The translations under genes and the position numbers were made by a program. From Phormidium tanganyikae FI6-MK23 (lineage in GTDB: Bacteria; Cyanobacteriota; Cyanobacteriia; Leptolyngbyales; Leptolyngbyaceae): a DNA stretch of 64,000 nucleotides. Position 1 is the stretch's first letter. Every line of letters begins with the position of its first letter. Where the stretch lies: the NCBI GenBank assembly GCA_019359175.1, contig JAHHHU010000005.1, forward strand, positions 62,001 to 126,000, given 5' to 3'. Below the pieces are notes generated by a model, which did not search any database, had not been told where the DNA came from, and saw only the letters and a list, made by a program, of their open reading frames with translations. Shown here in pieces: positions 8,837 through 17,199 of this stretch.

Positions 8837-10096
8837 ATGACACAAGTAGATTCTTTTGACGAGTCGGTTCGATCGCGTCTGCGAGATGCAGCGATCGGGA
8901 AACCGAGTGTTCCGCCGCCTCCCCCGGTTGCGATCGGTGTGAAGCGGACTGCGGCGCGATCAGTTCCACCGTCTATCACGATTCGACAACTGGTGCAGGA
9001 TGCTTACGCGAAGCGGTCATCAGACATTCATTTGCGCGTGGGAGAACCTGCACGCTACCGAATTCGTGGGCAAATGGTGCGACAGTCTCAAGCTCCGATT
9101 TCGGCGGAAGCGTTTGAGCATTTTTTGGCGGAAATTCTGACTTCTGAACAGCGCGATCGCTTTCAGCAAGAAAAGGAACTGGATACGGCGATTTATTATC
9201 CTGGCTTCCTGCGCTGTCGGGTAAATTGCTTCGAGAGCTTGACCGGAGGCGCGATCGTGCTGCGGTTAATTTCTCTGGAAGTACCAACTATCGATCGATT
9301 GGGCTTGCCTTCGGTGCTGAAACATTTGGTCAGTCATCAGCAAGGATTGATTCTTGTAACCGGCCCAACGGGATCAGGAAAATCGACCTCAATCGCGGCA
9401 ATGATTCGCTACTTGAATGAAACGGATCAGCGGCATATTGTGACGATCGAAGATCCGATCGAGTATGTTCATACGTCTAAAAATTGTCTGATTAGCCAGC
9501 GGGAAGTCGGTTTACATACGCATGAGTTTCAACATGCTCTGAGGGCAGTACTGCGGGAAGATCCGGACGTGATTTTGATTGGGGAGATGCGCGATCGCAG
9601 TACGATCGATACAGCATTGAAAGCAGCGCAAACGGGGCATTTAGTGTTAGGAACTCTGCACACGAAAGGCGCAATTTCGACGCTTAATCGGCTGCTGAAT
9701 ATCTATAGTCCTGATGAACAATCTGCCATGAGAATTCAGATTCTAGAGTCTCTGGTTTCCGTGGTTTCCCAACAACTACTACCGACGACAGATGGGCGAA
9801 GAATTGCGGTGCATGAGATTTTGATCAATACGCCTGCAATGCAAGACTACTTGTTAAAAGGCAGTGAAACCGATGCCTTTCAACTGATGGAAACGGATAC
9901 AATTGAAGGAATGCAGGTGATGAATCAAGCGCTGTGTGAATTGATTCTACTAGGTCGAATTACGCCGGAGGATGCGGTGAAATCTTCGCCGGATGTGGGC
10001 GATCTGCGTCGTCGCGTTCGGAATGAAGGCTACGATCCGGGGCGTTCTTCAAATCGCGAATTTGACCCGTCAGCGCGGGAATATCGTCCGGTTTAG
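8837..10096 (+). CDS. PilT/PilU-type type IV pilus ATPase
   Basis: This 419-residue protein has Walker A GPTGSGKST at residues 176-184, an Asp box (IVTIEDPIEYVH), Walker B DVILIGEMRD and a His box (GTLHTKGAIST). The N-terminal SSDIHLRVGEPARYRIRG is the PilT PAS-like domain. PilT ATPases retract type IV pili for twitching motility and DNA uptake. The TLHTKGA and IYSPDEQ stretches differ from the usual TLHTSSA/FP of PilT1, so this may be the second paralogue (PilT2-like). The first 45 residues are a proline-rich extension. No other pilus genes are nearby. Confidence 0.9.
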   Translation: MTQVDSFDESVRSRLRDAAIGKPSVPPPPPVAIGVKRTAARSVPPSITIRQLVQDAYAKRSSDIHLRVGEPARYRIRGQMVRQSQAPISAEAFEHFLAEILTSEQRDRFQQEKELDTAIYYPGFLRCRVNCFESLTGGAIVLRLISLEVPTIDRLGLPSVLKHLVSHQQGLILVTGPTGSGKSTSIAAMIRYLNETDQRHIVTIEDPIEYVHTSKNCLISQREVGLHTHEFQHALRAVLREDPDVILIGEMRDRSTIDTALKAAQTGHLVLGTLHTKGAISTLNRLLNIYSPDEQSAMRIQILESLVSVVSQQLLPTTDGRRIAVHEILINTPAMQDYLLKGSETDAFQLMETDTIEGMQVMNQALCELILLGRITPEDAVKSSPDVGDLRRRVRNEGYDPGRSSNREFDPSAREYRPV

Positions 10097-10183
10097 ATCG
10101 GCAAATCATAAAAAATTATTGAGCATTAACAAACGCTCGATCGAATCTAGTGTGAAATAGCTTAGTCACGATCGAGCATTGCT

Positions 10184-10795
10184 ATGCCTCTCTACCAATC
10201 CGCCCAATTTACACAAATTCAGAACTTTTTAGCGCACCAAGATCGGTTAGACCTATTGAATTACGTTCTCGATCGAGAAACTCAATTCGTTCCAACTACG
10301 ACCTCAACAGGCGCGATCGATTATCGTCAATCCAAAATTCTGTATTACTTTGAAGAATACGAAAACTGGATGATTCAGAAAATAAAATCAGTCGTTCCTA
10401 ATCTTTTAGAAAATTGGAATCTTCAACCTTTTTCAATTTCTCAAGTTGAAATTCAACTCACAGCCCACAACGACGGAAACTACTATAAAATTCACAACGA
10501 TAACGGCAGCGAAGATGCTGCGAATCGAATCATTTCTTATGTGTATTACTTCAATCGAGAACCTAAAAACTTCTCAGGAGGAGCATTACGAGTTTACGAT
10601 TTGAACTTAGAAGATAAGTTCTACATTCAAGCGGAATCTTATCAAGATATTGAGCCGATCGATAATAGTATCGTTTTCTTTCCGAGTCACTTTCTTCACG
10701 AAGTTTTGCCTGTGACTTGTCGATCGCGCAACTTTGCCGACAGTCGATTTACCCTCAACGGCTGGATTCGTTGCGAAGGGTCACACTATGACTAG
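10184..10795 (+). CDS. 2-oxoglutarate/Fe(II)-dependent oxygenase (prolyl 4-hydroxylase-like)
   Basis: This 203-residue protein has the iron triad H104-x-D106 (in KIHNDNG) and H172 (in FLHEVLP), with an Arg-containing strand (RFTLNGWIR) for 2-oxoglutarate. The core SYVYYFNREPKNFSGGALRVYDL is typical of prolyl-4-hydroxylase-like double-stranded beta-helix enzymes. The substrate is unknown. It precedes grxC by a few bases. Confidence 0.85.
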   Translation: MPLYQSAQFTQIQNFLAHQDRLDLLNYVLDRETQFVPTTTSTGAIDYRQSKILYYFEEYENWMIQKIKSVVPNLLENWNLQPFSISQVEIQLTAHNDGNYYKIHNDNGSEDAANRIISYVYYFNREPKNFSGGALRVYDLNLEDKFYIQAESYQDIEPIDNSIVFFPSHFLHEVLPVTCRSRNFADSRFTLNGWIRCEGSHYD

Positions 10796-10813
10796 AATTA
10801 AGAAACGTTGCTA

Positions 10814-11089
10814 ATGCTTGAGAAACCTATGACCCCGAACGTTGAAATCTATACCTGGAGTACCTGCCCATTCTGTATCCGTGCCAAAGCGCTGCTCGAT
10901 CGTAAAGGTGTTCAATACACCGAATACTGTCTCGACGGAGACGAACCCGGACGCGCAAAAATGGCAGAACGCTCCAGCGGTCGTCGCTCTGTCCCCCAAA
11001 TTTTCATCAACGATCAGCACATTGGTGGCTGTGATGACATTCACGCTCTAGATCGATCGGGCAAACTCGATCCCCTTCTTGCTGCCTAG
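10814..11089 (+). CDS. grxC: Glutaredoxin 3
   Basis: A dithiol glutaredoxin with active site CPFC in YTWSTCPFCIRAKALL, the cis-Pro segment RSVPQIFIN and the GGCDD glutathione-binding turn. It reduces disulfides with glutathione. Start choice: ATG 10814 or ATG 10829 (MTPNVEIYTWS); a TTG at 10808 is also in frame. It is followed by gshB after a repeat-bearing spacer, and grxC-gshB is a functional pair in glutathione metabolism. Confidence 0.93.
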   Translation: MLEKPMTPNVEIYTWSTCPFCIRAKALLDRKGVQYTEYCLDGDEPGRAKMAERSSGRRSVPQIFINDQHIGGCDDIHALDRSGKLDPLLAA

Positions 11090-11188
11090 CAAAATTGTTG
11101 GGGAGATAGCGGGACTCGCGATTCTTTCGCCCATCTCCCCTTACTGTGTACACACAAGTCTTTTCTCGCTTTGTTTCAGTCGGCTTCT

Positions 11189-11298
11189 GCCCCTTAAATA
11201 AATCCCCCAAAACTGGGGGACTTTGAAACTGAGAAATTCCTTGGCGCTCTGGAAATTCCTTCTGCTCAAAGTCCCCCAGTTTGGGGGATTTAGGGGGC
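11189..11298. repeat. Palindromic intergenic repeat, copy 2
   Basis: The left arm is 11189-11222 and the right arm 11270-11298. It is the same family as 7318-7393, but the left arm has an extra AATA (CCCCTTAAATAAATCCCCC) and the loop is longer (about 47 bp). Outside the arms, TCTCGC (from 11164) pairs with GCGAGA (after 11297), and ACACAAG (about 11152) with CTTGTGT (about 11334). The full element may therefore reach 11150-11342 and fill most of the 312-bp grxC-gshB gap. Confidence 0.8.
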
Positions 11299-11401
11299 GA
11301 GAAAGCTAGGCAATCACAGATCGATCGACTTGTCTTGTGTGTATTAGGGTAACCCATCTCCCCAGTGCTCCTATCCCTATCCCTCTCTACTCCTATCTAC
11401 C

Positions 11402-12370
11402 GTGAAAATTGCATTCATCATCGATCCCATTCATCGCTTAGATCCGACGCATGATACCAGCGTGGCGTTTATGGAAGCTGCACAGCAGTTAGGGCATGAA
11501 GTCTGGATTACGCAGGCAAATCGGCTCAGTGTCGTTCAGGGAAAAGCTTGTGCAACCCTAGAACGAGTCACACTTGTCCCCGTCACGCTTGGCGAAAATC
11601 GCTGGATTGCAGTCGATCAATGGTTTCAAACCGAGCCTCTCACCTTTCAGCCGCTTGAAATGATGGATGCCATTTTCATGCGGACAGATCCCCCAGTCAA
11701 TACCGCTTATCTCTACGCAACTTATATTCTGGACTACGTTGATCCCGCAAAAACGAAAGTGATCAACTCGCCATCCGGCATTCGGGCAGCCAATGAAAAA
11801 ATGTACGCGCTGCAATTTACCGAAGCGATCCCCGAAACGATCGTGACGCAAGAAAAACAAGTGATTCTGCAATTTCTGGAGCAGCAAGGAACCGCAGTGC
11901 TGAAACCGCTAGGCGGCAAAGCAGGCGAAGGAATTTTGTTTTTGCAAACGGGCGATCGCAATCTCAATTCCATGATCGAAATCAGCACCCTCCAAGGCAA
12001 TTTGCCGATTATGGTACAAACTTATCTGCCACAAGCGAAAGACGGCGATAAGCGGATTATCTTACTCAATGGTGAACCGATCGGAGCCGTAAACCGCATT
12101 CCCACAGGCAACGAATTTCGCGGCAATATGGCGGTTGGTGGTCGGAGTGCCCAATGCGACATCACCGATCGAGAACGCGAAATCTGCACCCAACTTGCCC
12201 CAACCTTACAGAAAGACGGTCTCTTTTTCGTTGGGATCGACGTGATCGGCGGCTACCTAACCGAAGTGAATGTCACCAGTCCTACGGGTATCCGTGAAGT
12301 CGATCGCCTCAACAACACCCAGTTAGCCGTGCAAGTTATTCAATCGATCGAGAACGTGAAATCGGAGTGA
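11402..12370 (+). CDS. gshB: Glutathione synthetase
   Basis: This 322-residue prokaryotic-type glutathione synthetase joins gamma-glutamylcysteine and glycine using ATP. Visible signatures are MKIAFIIDPI at the N-terminus, MRTDPPVNTAYLYATYILD, the ATP-grasp core VLKPLGGKAGEGILFL, DKRIILLNGEPIGAVNR and the metal site EVNVTSPTGIREVD. The start is GTG at 11402, which gives the family's normal N-terminus. Confidence 0.95.
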   Translation: MKIAFIIDPIHRLDPTHDTSVAFMEAAQQLGHEVWITQANRLSVVQGKACATLERVTLVPVTLGENRWIAVDQWFQTEPLTFQPLEMMDAIFMRTDPPVNTAYLYATYILDYVDPAKTKVINSPSGIRAANEKMYALQFTEAIPETIVTQEKQVILQFLEQQGTAVLKPLGGKAGEGILFLQTGDRNLNSMIEISTLQGNLPIMVQTYLPQAKDGDKRIILLNGEPIGAVNRIPTGNEFRGNMAVGGRSAQCDITDREREICTQLAPTLQKDGLFFVGIDVIGGYLTEVNVTSPTGIREVDRLNNTQLAVQVIQSIENVKSE

Positions 12371-12383
12371 TACAATCCTTCCA

Positions 12384-12546
12384 GTAATTTCAACGAGCAA
12401 CGCCAGCAACCGAAAAAGAAGGTAGCCAGCGGCAAGCCCCCTTGCGCTAACTACCCACACAAGGGCGACTTACCCGACCCTTGCTCGACCAAGCTAACTT
12501 AATCTCTGAGCGGTATAGGCGAAGGCACAATAAAGAAATTGCAGTT
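12384..12546 (+). ncRNA. Candidate structured RNA between gshB and the CHASE2 gene
   Basis: This is non-coding sequence with several nested complementary segments: CGAGCAA (12394-12400) with TTGCTCG (12481-12487); GGTAG (12421-12425) with CTACC (12451-12455); inside it GCAAG (12432-12436) with CTTGC (12441-12445), capped by CCCC; and an alternative CAAGGG (12460-12465) with CCCTTG (12478-12483) that competes with the outer stem. An extended -10-like TGATACAAT overlaps the gshB stop (about 12368-12376). I compared it by eye with 6S, SRP, tmRNA, RNase P and GEMM/cobalamin/glutamine riboswitch cores and found no match. Identity and strand are uncertain. Confidence 0.22.
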
Positions 12547-12565
12547 AGACGATGAAGTTATGACA

Positions 12566-12615
12566 GAATCGGAATAAACCTGATCGTGGGGCAGCGATCA
12601 GGTTTATTCCGATTC
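12566..12615. repeat. 21-bp perfect inverted repeat upstream of the CHASE2 gene
   Basis: The arms 12566-12586 and 12595-12615 are perfectly complementary (beginning GAATCGGAATAAACC), with loop TGGGGCAG. The sequence after it is T-rich (GGTTTTGTGC), so it might terminate transcription from upstream. It lies 64 bp before the chosen ATG at 12679. Confidence 0.8.
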
Positions 12616-12678
12616 CCTGTGGTTTTGTGCTTCTTATCAAAGCGTTCCGTCTCGTGTAGGGCTGGTCTCTGGACTGCA

Positions 12679-14910
12679 ATGATTAAACAATCTCAGCAAC
12701 GACAAGGATTTTGGAATAGGGTTTCTACTGCACTGCGACAAAGTGCCAAAAAAAGCGCCAAAGTTTGGGTTCCGGCATCGGCGATCGCAGGTTGTGTCAT
12801 TGGACTGCGAGCAACCGGAGTTCTTCAACCTTGGGAATTAGGCACGCTTGACAGCTTTTTTCGGCTGCGTCCGCTCGAATCAGTGGACGATCGCATTTTG
12901 ATTGTGGGAGTTCGAGAAGAAGAACTGCGCCAGCACGGTTGGCCGTTTAGCGATCGTACTTTGGCGCAACTTTTACAAAAGGTTCAATCGGCACAACCCC
13001 GCGCGATCGGCTTAGATATTTACCGTGATGTTCGTGTTCAGGACGGACATCAAGAACTGATTAAGGCATTTAGAACCATGCCGAATCTGATTGGGATTCA
13101 GCAAATGCCTGATCCAGAAGGGCAAGGAGTCGCACCGCCTCCAGAATTAGCGCGATTGAAACAAGTTGGATTTAATAATGTTGTGTATGACAGCGATCGC
13201 AAAATTCGGCGGGCGCTGCTCTACTGGTTTGATCCGGATAAGCGCAAGTATCGCAGTTTTTCGATGGAGTTGGCGCTGCTGTATCTCAAAGAAAAAGGGA
13301 TTCAAGAAGAAGGAGCGAAACACGATCGCGGACAGTTGCAGCTTGGTCAGGCTGTCTTTCGGAGATTTAAAGGCAGTGATGGCGTTTACATGAACGCGGA
13401 TGCGGGCGGCTATCAAATCTTGTCAAATTTTCGAGGCGGGGCGGGGCACTTTAACACGGTGACGATGCAGGATGTTCTGGATGGAAAAGTCCCAGTCTCA
13501 AGGCTGCGCGATCGCATTGTGTTGATTGGTTCTCTCGCGCCTAGCCTGAAAGATTTTTCAGCCACGCCGTTTAGTGGGAGTATCAATCGTGCGCCGGAAA
13601 ATGTGGCGGGAGTTGAGATTCAGGCAAACTTTATCAGCGAGATTTTGAGCGCAACGCTTGAAAACCGTACTCAGCTTAAATTTTGGGTCGATCCGATCGA
13701 ATATGCCTGGATTTGGGCGTGGGCGTTGATCGGAACTAGCGTGAGTTGGAAATTAAGGTTGCCACAGCGCAATTCGATCTCAGTTGTGGTGATCGGCGGC
13801 GGATTGGTCTGCATTTGCTATGGATTATTTCTAGCTGGTTGGATTGTTCCGTTTATTCCGGCAGGAATCGCGCTTTTAGCTTCAACGACTGCTGTGATTG
13901 CTGCGATCGCACATTCTGAAGAAGAATTAAAGCGATCGAAAGAATTTTTACATCGTGTGATCAATTCAATTCCTGATCCGGTGTTTGTCAAAGATAAGCA
14001 GCATCGTTGGGTGGTGCTAAATGAGGCGTACTCGAAACTTCTTGGAAAGCCGATCGATGAAATTATCGAAAAGTCGGATCACGAAGTTTTTCCAGAACAT
14101 GAAGCCGATATTTTTTGGCAACAGGATGATCTCGTCTTTAAATATGAGAATGAGTTAGAACACGAAGAAGAGTTCACAAATACCGGCGGGACGACGTATA
14201 AAATCGCGACGAAGAGATCGCTGCACAGAGATGCAGCGGGCAATCTCTTTTTAGTCGGTGTCATTCGAGATATTACACAGCGAAAAACGATAGAAGAAAA
14301 GCTTAGACAAACCGCAGAAGAATTATCTCAATCGAACGCAGAATTACGTTTATCTCAAGATCGATTGAACTATATTGCAAATCATGATTCTTTAACCGGA
14401 TTACCGAATCGGGTGTTACTTTATGAACGTTTAAGTCAGTCGATTGAAACCGCAAGATCAAACAATCAAATTCTTGCCGTGATGTTTCTAGATTTAGACG
14501 GGTTTAAGCAGATTAATGATAGATTGGGACACGCGATCGGAGATTTGTTATTACAAGCGGTTGCAAAACGTTTAACAGGATGTTTGAGAACTAGTGATAC
14601 GGTTGCGCGATTAGGCGGAGACGAATTTGTAGTACTATTGCCAACGCTGCCAGACGTGGCTAATGTCACACAAGTTGCACGCAAGATTTTAAGTACGTTA
14701 TCACAAGCGTTTGCAATTTCGGGAGAAACTTTATCTATCACAACGAGCGTCGGAATCGCCTTGTTTCCAAATCATGCCGACTATCTAGAAGCCTTGATCG
14801 AACGGGCTGATCAAGCAATGTATTACGCCAAAAAAACCGGAAAAAATCGGTTTTCATTTGCCGATCGTATTCCGGTTGAACATTTAGATAAAGTGCGTAA
14901 ATCTCCGTAG
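12679..14910 (+). CDS. CHASE2-PAS-GGDEF membrane diguanylate cyclase
   Basis: This 743-residue protein has an N-terminal membrane anchor, a CHASE2 extracytoplasmic sensor (LDSFFRLRP...RILIVGVREEEL...IGLDIYRD), three closely spaced membrane helices, a PAS domain (HRVINSIPDPVFVKDKQHRW), a short coiled coil, and a C-terminal GGDEF domain. The active-site motif RLGGDEFVVLLP is intact, and the inhibitory I-site RTSD sits five residues before it. It should therefore make c-di-GMP from GTP with product inhibition. No EAL domain is present. ATG 12679 is preferred; a GTG at 12586 lies inside the 21-bp inverted repeat and gives an unlikely N-terminus. Confidence 0.92.
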   Translation: MIKQSQQRQGFWNRVSTALRQSAKKSAKVWVPASAIAGCVIGLRATGVLQPWELGTLDSFFRLRPLESVDDRILIVGVREEELRQHGWPFSDRTLAQLLQKVQSAQPRAIGLDIYRDVRVQDGHQELIKAFRTMPNLIGIQQMPDPEGQGVAPPPELARLKQVGFNNVVYDSDRKIRRALLYWFDPDKRKYRSFSMELALLYLKEKGIQEEGAKHDRGQLQLGQAVFRRFKGSDGVYMNADAGGYQILSNFRGGAGHFNTVTMQDVLDGKVPVSRLRDRIVLIGSLAPSLKDFSATPFSGSINRAPENVAGVEIQANFISEILSATLENRTQLKFWVDPIEYAWIWAWALIGTSVSWKLRLPQRNSISVVVIGGGLVCICYGLFLAGWIVPFIPAGIALLASTTAVIAAIAHSEEELKRSKEFLHRVINSIPDPVFVKDKQHRWVVLNEAYSKLLGKPIDEIIEKSDHEVFPEHEADIFWQQDDLVFKYENELEHEEEFTNTGGTTYKIATKRSLHRDAAGNLFLVGVIRDITQRKTIEEKLRQTAEELSQSNAELRLSQDRLNYIANHDSLTGLPNRVLLYERLSQSIETARSNNQILAVMFLDLDGFKQINDRLGHAIGDLLLQAVAKRLTGCLRTSDTVARLGGDEFVVLLPTLPDVANVTQVARKILSTLSQAFAISGETLSITTSVGIALFPNHADYLEALIERADQAMYYAKKTGKNRFSFADRIPVEHLDKVRKSP

Positions 14911-14932
14911 AGACGTTTCGCGATCGCGTGAA

Positions 14933-15778
14933 TTACCCGATCGTCCGCGTCAATAACACCGGGCAATTCGCATACACCCGCACATAGTCCGACAGCGACT
15001 TGCCCAATAATCGATCGAGATCCGGCAGTCCTTTCGCGATCGAAGGTCGTCGATCGGGCGATCCCAACATCAATAAATCCGTTTTCGTCTCGTCTGCAAC
15101 GCGACAAATTGCCTCGCCCGCTTTTCCAGTCGTCACGATCGCACGATAGCTAATCCCGTATTGTTTCGCCGCCGCGATCGCCTCTGCAAACACCGGAACT
15201 TTCTCCGCTTCTGCGCCCGTTTTCTCACTCGCTTTCGGATCGGAATCCACATTTACCAGCGTCAACCGTCCGTCTTTGACATCCCGCAGCAAAAAGAGAG
15301 CTAATTTCAAACATTGTTTCGAGGCTTCAGATTTGTCGATCGCAACCGTAACGCGATTGATCGCCCGCACATAGATATCATCTTTTACCAACAACATCGG
15401 ACGTGATGAAAGCTGAAACACATATTGACTGACCGAATTTTCTAGAATCGACACCAGCCGCTTCAACCCGCGCGACCCCATGATGATCAAATCTGCATTG
15501 ATTTCATCTGCTGCCTTTAGCACTTCACTTTTTGGATCACCTTGACGCAGCATTGCCGAAACGCGACTCGGTTCTGCTTTAAGTGACTGTGCCGCCTTTG
15601 CGAGCACTTTTCCGCCTTCTTCCCACTTTTCGGTCATCGCATCCGCGCTGGTCTGCGGCGGAACGACGTGCAGCACTGTCACCATCGATCGCTGAACCGA
15701 CGGGATCGCCAATAGCGCGTTCAGCATCTCTTCTGAACGCCCCGTACCCGAATCGGCTAATAAAATTTTTTCTATCAT
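14933..15778 (-). CDS. Tandem universal stress protein (two UspA domains)
   Basis: This 281-residue protein has two Usp folds. Domain 1 (about 1-135) begins MIEKILLADSGTGRSEEM and holds LIIMGSRGLKRL...ENSVSQYV. Domain 2 (about 140-281) begins NRVTVAIDKSEASKQ and holds LLMLGSPDRRP. The ATP-binding G-x2-G-x9-G(S/T) is near-intact in domain 1 and altered in domain 2. It is convergent with the diguanylate cyclase, 22 bp apart. Confidence 0.9.
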   Translation of the reverse strand: MIEKILLADSGTGRSEEMLNALLAIPSVQRSMVTVLHVVPPQTSADAMTEKWEEGGKVLAKAAQSLKAEPSRVSAMLRQGDPKSEVLKAADEINADLIIMGSRGLKRLVSILENSVSQYVFQLSSRPMLLVKDDIYVRAINRVTVAIDKSEASKQCLKLALFLLRDVKDGRLTLVNVDSDPKASEKTGAEAEKVPVFAEAIAAAKQYGISYRAIVTTGKAGEAICRVADETKTDLLMLGSPDRRPSIAKGLPDLDRLLGKSLSDYVRVYANCPVLLTRTIG

Positions 15779-15905
15779 CGCTTCGCCTCGTTTCTGCGTA
15801 GACTTTAAAACAGGAGTGTCAAGATCGAGAATTCATTTTCCCGGTCTGTTTCAAGTCTAGGCTTTGGCGATACCCTGTGTTCATTATGGTTTGTGAAGAA
15901 AGATC

Positions 15906-16370
15906 GTGTCTCAGCCTCCTCAATTACCGACTTCAAACCTTGTGCCATCAGCGATCGCGCTCGATTGGTTCGATTACCCGATTACGGTTTATGCTCACCA
16001 TACGGATTATGCAGGTGTGGTGTGGCATGGAAGTTATATTGCTTGGCTTGAAGAAGCTCGAATTGAGTTTCTCCAGTCACGCGGAATTGATTTTTCACAG
16101 CTCGTTGAAATGGGTTGCAATTTGCCTGTGATCGATTTGTCGATTCGCTATCATCAGTCTTTGCGAATGGGCATGAAAGCGATCGTCAAAACGCGATTAA
16201 TGTCGATCGAAGGAGTCAAACTTCCGGTCGAATACGAGATTCGATCGATTGATAATGCAGTGCTATACGTGAGCGGTCGAGTTGTGTTAGTCGCAGTTGA
16301 TAGGGTGAAAGGCAAGATTTTGCGACGGTTGCCTTCCACGGTTGAGAGTGCTTTAGCGATCGTGCGCTAG
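15906..16370 (+). CDS. Hotdog-fold acyl-CoA thioesterase (YbgC/4-HBA-CoA type)
   Basis: This 154-residue protein has the active-site motif YAHHTDYAGVVWHGSYIAWLEEARIEFL, with catalytic Asp in HTDYAG and the helix following. Families with this signature hydrolyse acyl-CoA or DHNA-CoA. In cyanobacteria DHNA-CoA thioesterase serves phylloquinone synthesis, which is possible but not shown here. The start is GTG 15906. Confidence 0.85.
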   Translation: MSQPPQLPTSNLVPSAIALDWFDYPITVYAHHTDYAGVVWHGSYIAWLEEARIEFLQSRGIDFSQLVEMGCNLPVIDLSIRYHQSLRMGMKAIVKTRLMSIEGVKLPVEYEIRSIDNAVLYVSGRVVLVAVDRVKGKILRRLPSTVESALAIVR

Positions 16371-16380
16371 GGGAATTGCT

Positions 16381-16500
16381 ACCTACGACCGCCAAACTCT
16401 TGGGCATTCCTTTGTGATTGAGATCAAGCAGGCAAAGTCGAACTTTGCGCGATTGCGGGGAAATCTAGGGCAATACATCTACCCTCGGATTGCGTCCTGA
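16381..16500 (+). pseudogene. Short remnant resembling the XisH family
   Basis: A 39-codon open stretch ending in TGA reads ...HSFVIEIKQAKSNFARLRGNLGQYIYPR.... The spacing of the (V/I)EIK strand and the GQY-x-Y(R) segment resembles the core of XisH, a PD-(D/E)XK-like partner of XisI. No start codon and no N-terminal half are present. An XisI gene lies 2.3 kb downstream. The similarity is judged by eye and is weak. Confidence 0.25.
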
Positions 16501-16515
16501 TTTGAGGAAATCCTC

Positions 16516-17199
16516 ATGAAGCAAGAATTTCATAGCCCCGACGAGCGTGCCTCAATACTTTCAGTTGCCATTAATCAATCTCCAGATGCCCTCGCTGGAT
16601 TTTGGGAAGAACTCGAAGTCGAACTCGAACTCGATGAAGAAAACCCCGAAGAACAGCAGATCGCCAAAAGTTCAACGTTGACGATCGAGCGCGATGAACA
16701 AGTAACGCTCGAGCCGCCTCCCGGGCTGCCGGATGCAAAACCCCGCTACGTTCAAGGTGTTGTAATCGGTAAGCAAGCGTGTCTCGTTACAAATTTGCTG
16801 AAACAAGAGTCGATGACCTTGAGACAACCGCAGATGGTTTGGACGATCGGACGGAATCGATCAGCGGCACTCCCGCTGCAAGACCGCAAGCTGTCTCGTC
16901 GTCATGCGGTGATTCTTTATCGTCAAGATGGCTTTCATTTCATCGATCTCAACAGCATGAACGGGTCCTATATCAACGGCACGAGAGTTCAACAACGCCA
17001 ACGCCTTCAGGATGGAGATTGCATCTGTGTGGGAAGCACTCGCTTTTTCTTCTTCGTCAGTGGTCAAGAACGAGTGACCGAGGCGCTACACCCGGAAGTA
17101 TTAGCGCGGTTGAACAATGAGGAAACCCGAAACGGCGAATTTATCAACTTTTCTGAACTGAATGAAGAGATTTCGTTCAATTTGAATAAAGCCGATTAA
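16516..17199 (+). CDS. FHA domain protein
   Basis: This 227-residue protein has a C-terminal-half FHA domain (about 95-180): [27 protein letters not shown]...[17 protein letters not shown]. The canonical GR, SRRH and NGSYING phosphothreonine-binding elements are present. The N-terminus is acidic (about 30-60, [19 protein letters not shown] region). It probably recruits a Thr-phosphorylated partner. Its stop codon overlaps that of the convergent dehydrogenase gene. Confidence 0.9.
   Translation: MKQEFHSPDERASILSVAINQSPDALAGFWEELEVELELDEENPEEQQIAKSSTLTIERDEQVTLEPPPGLPDAKPRYVQGVVIGKQACLVTNLLKQESMTLRQPQMVWTIGRNRSAALPLQDRKLSRRHAVILYRQDGFHFIDLNSMNGSYINGTRVQQRQRLQDGDCICVGSTRFFFFVSGQERVTEALHPEVLARLNNEETRNGEFINFSELNEEISFNLNKAD

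Noticed and set aside
8976-9287. Minus-strand frame within the PilT gene
   Set aside because: It lies antisense inside the clear ATPase domain and has no ribosome binding site or family signature.
12384-12546. Reading this as 6S RNA, SRP RNA, tmRNA, RNase P RNA or a c-di-GMP riboswitch
   Set aside because: None of the conserved cores (for example GGAAGGAAGCAGCC-type SRP loop, GAGGAAAGUCC of RNase P, or GGCAAACC...ACGCAAAGCC of GEMM) is present.
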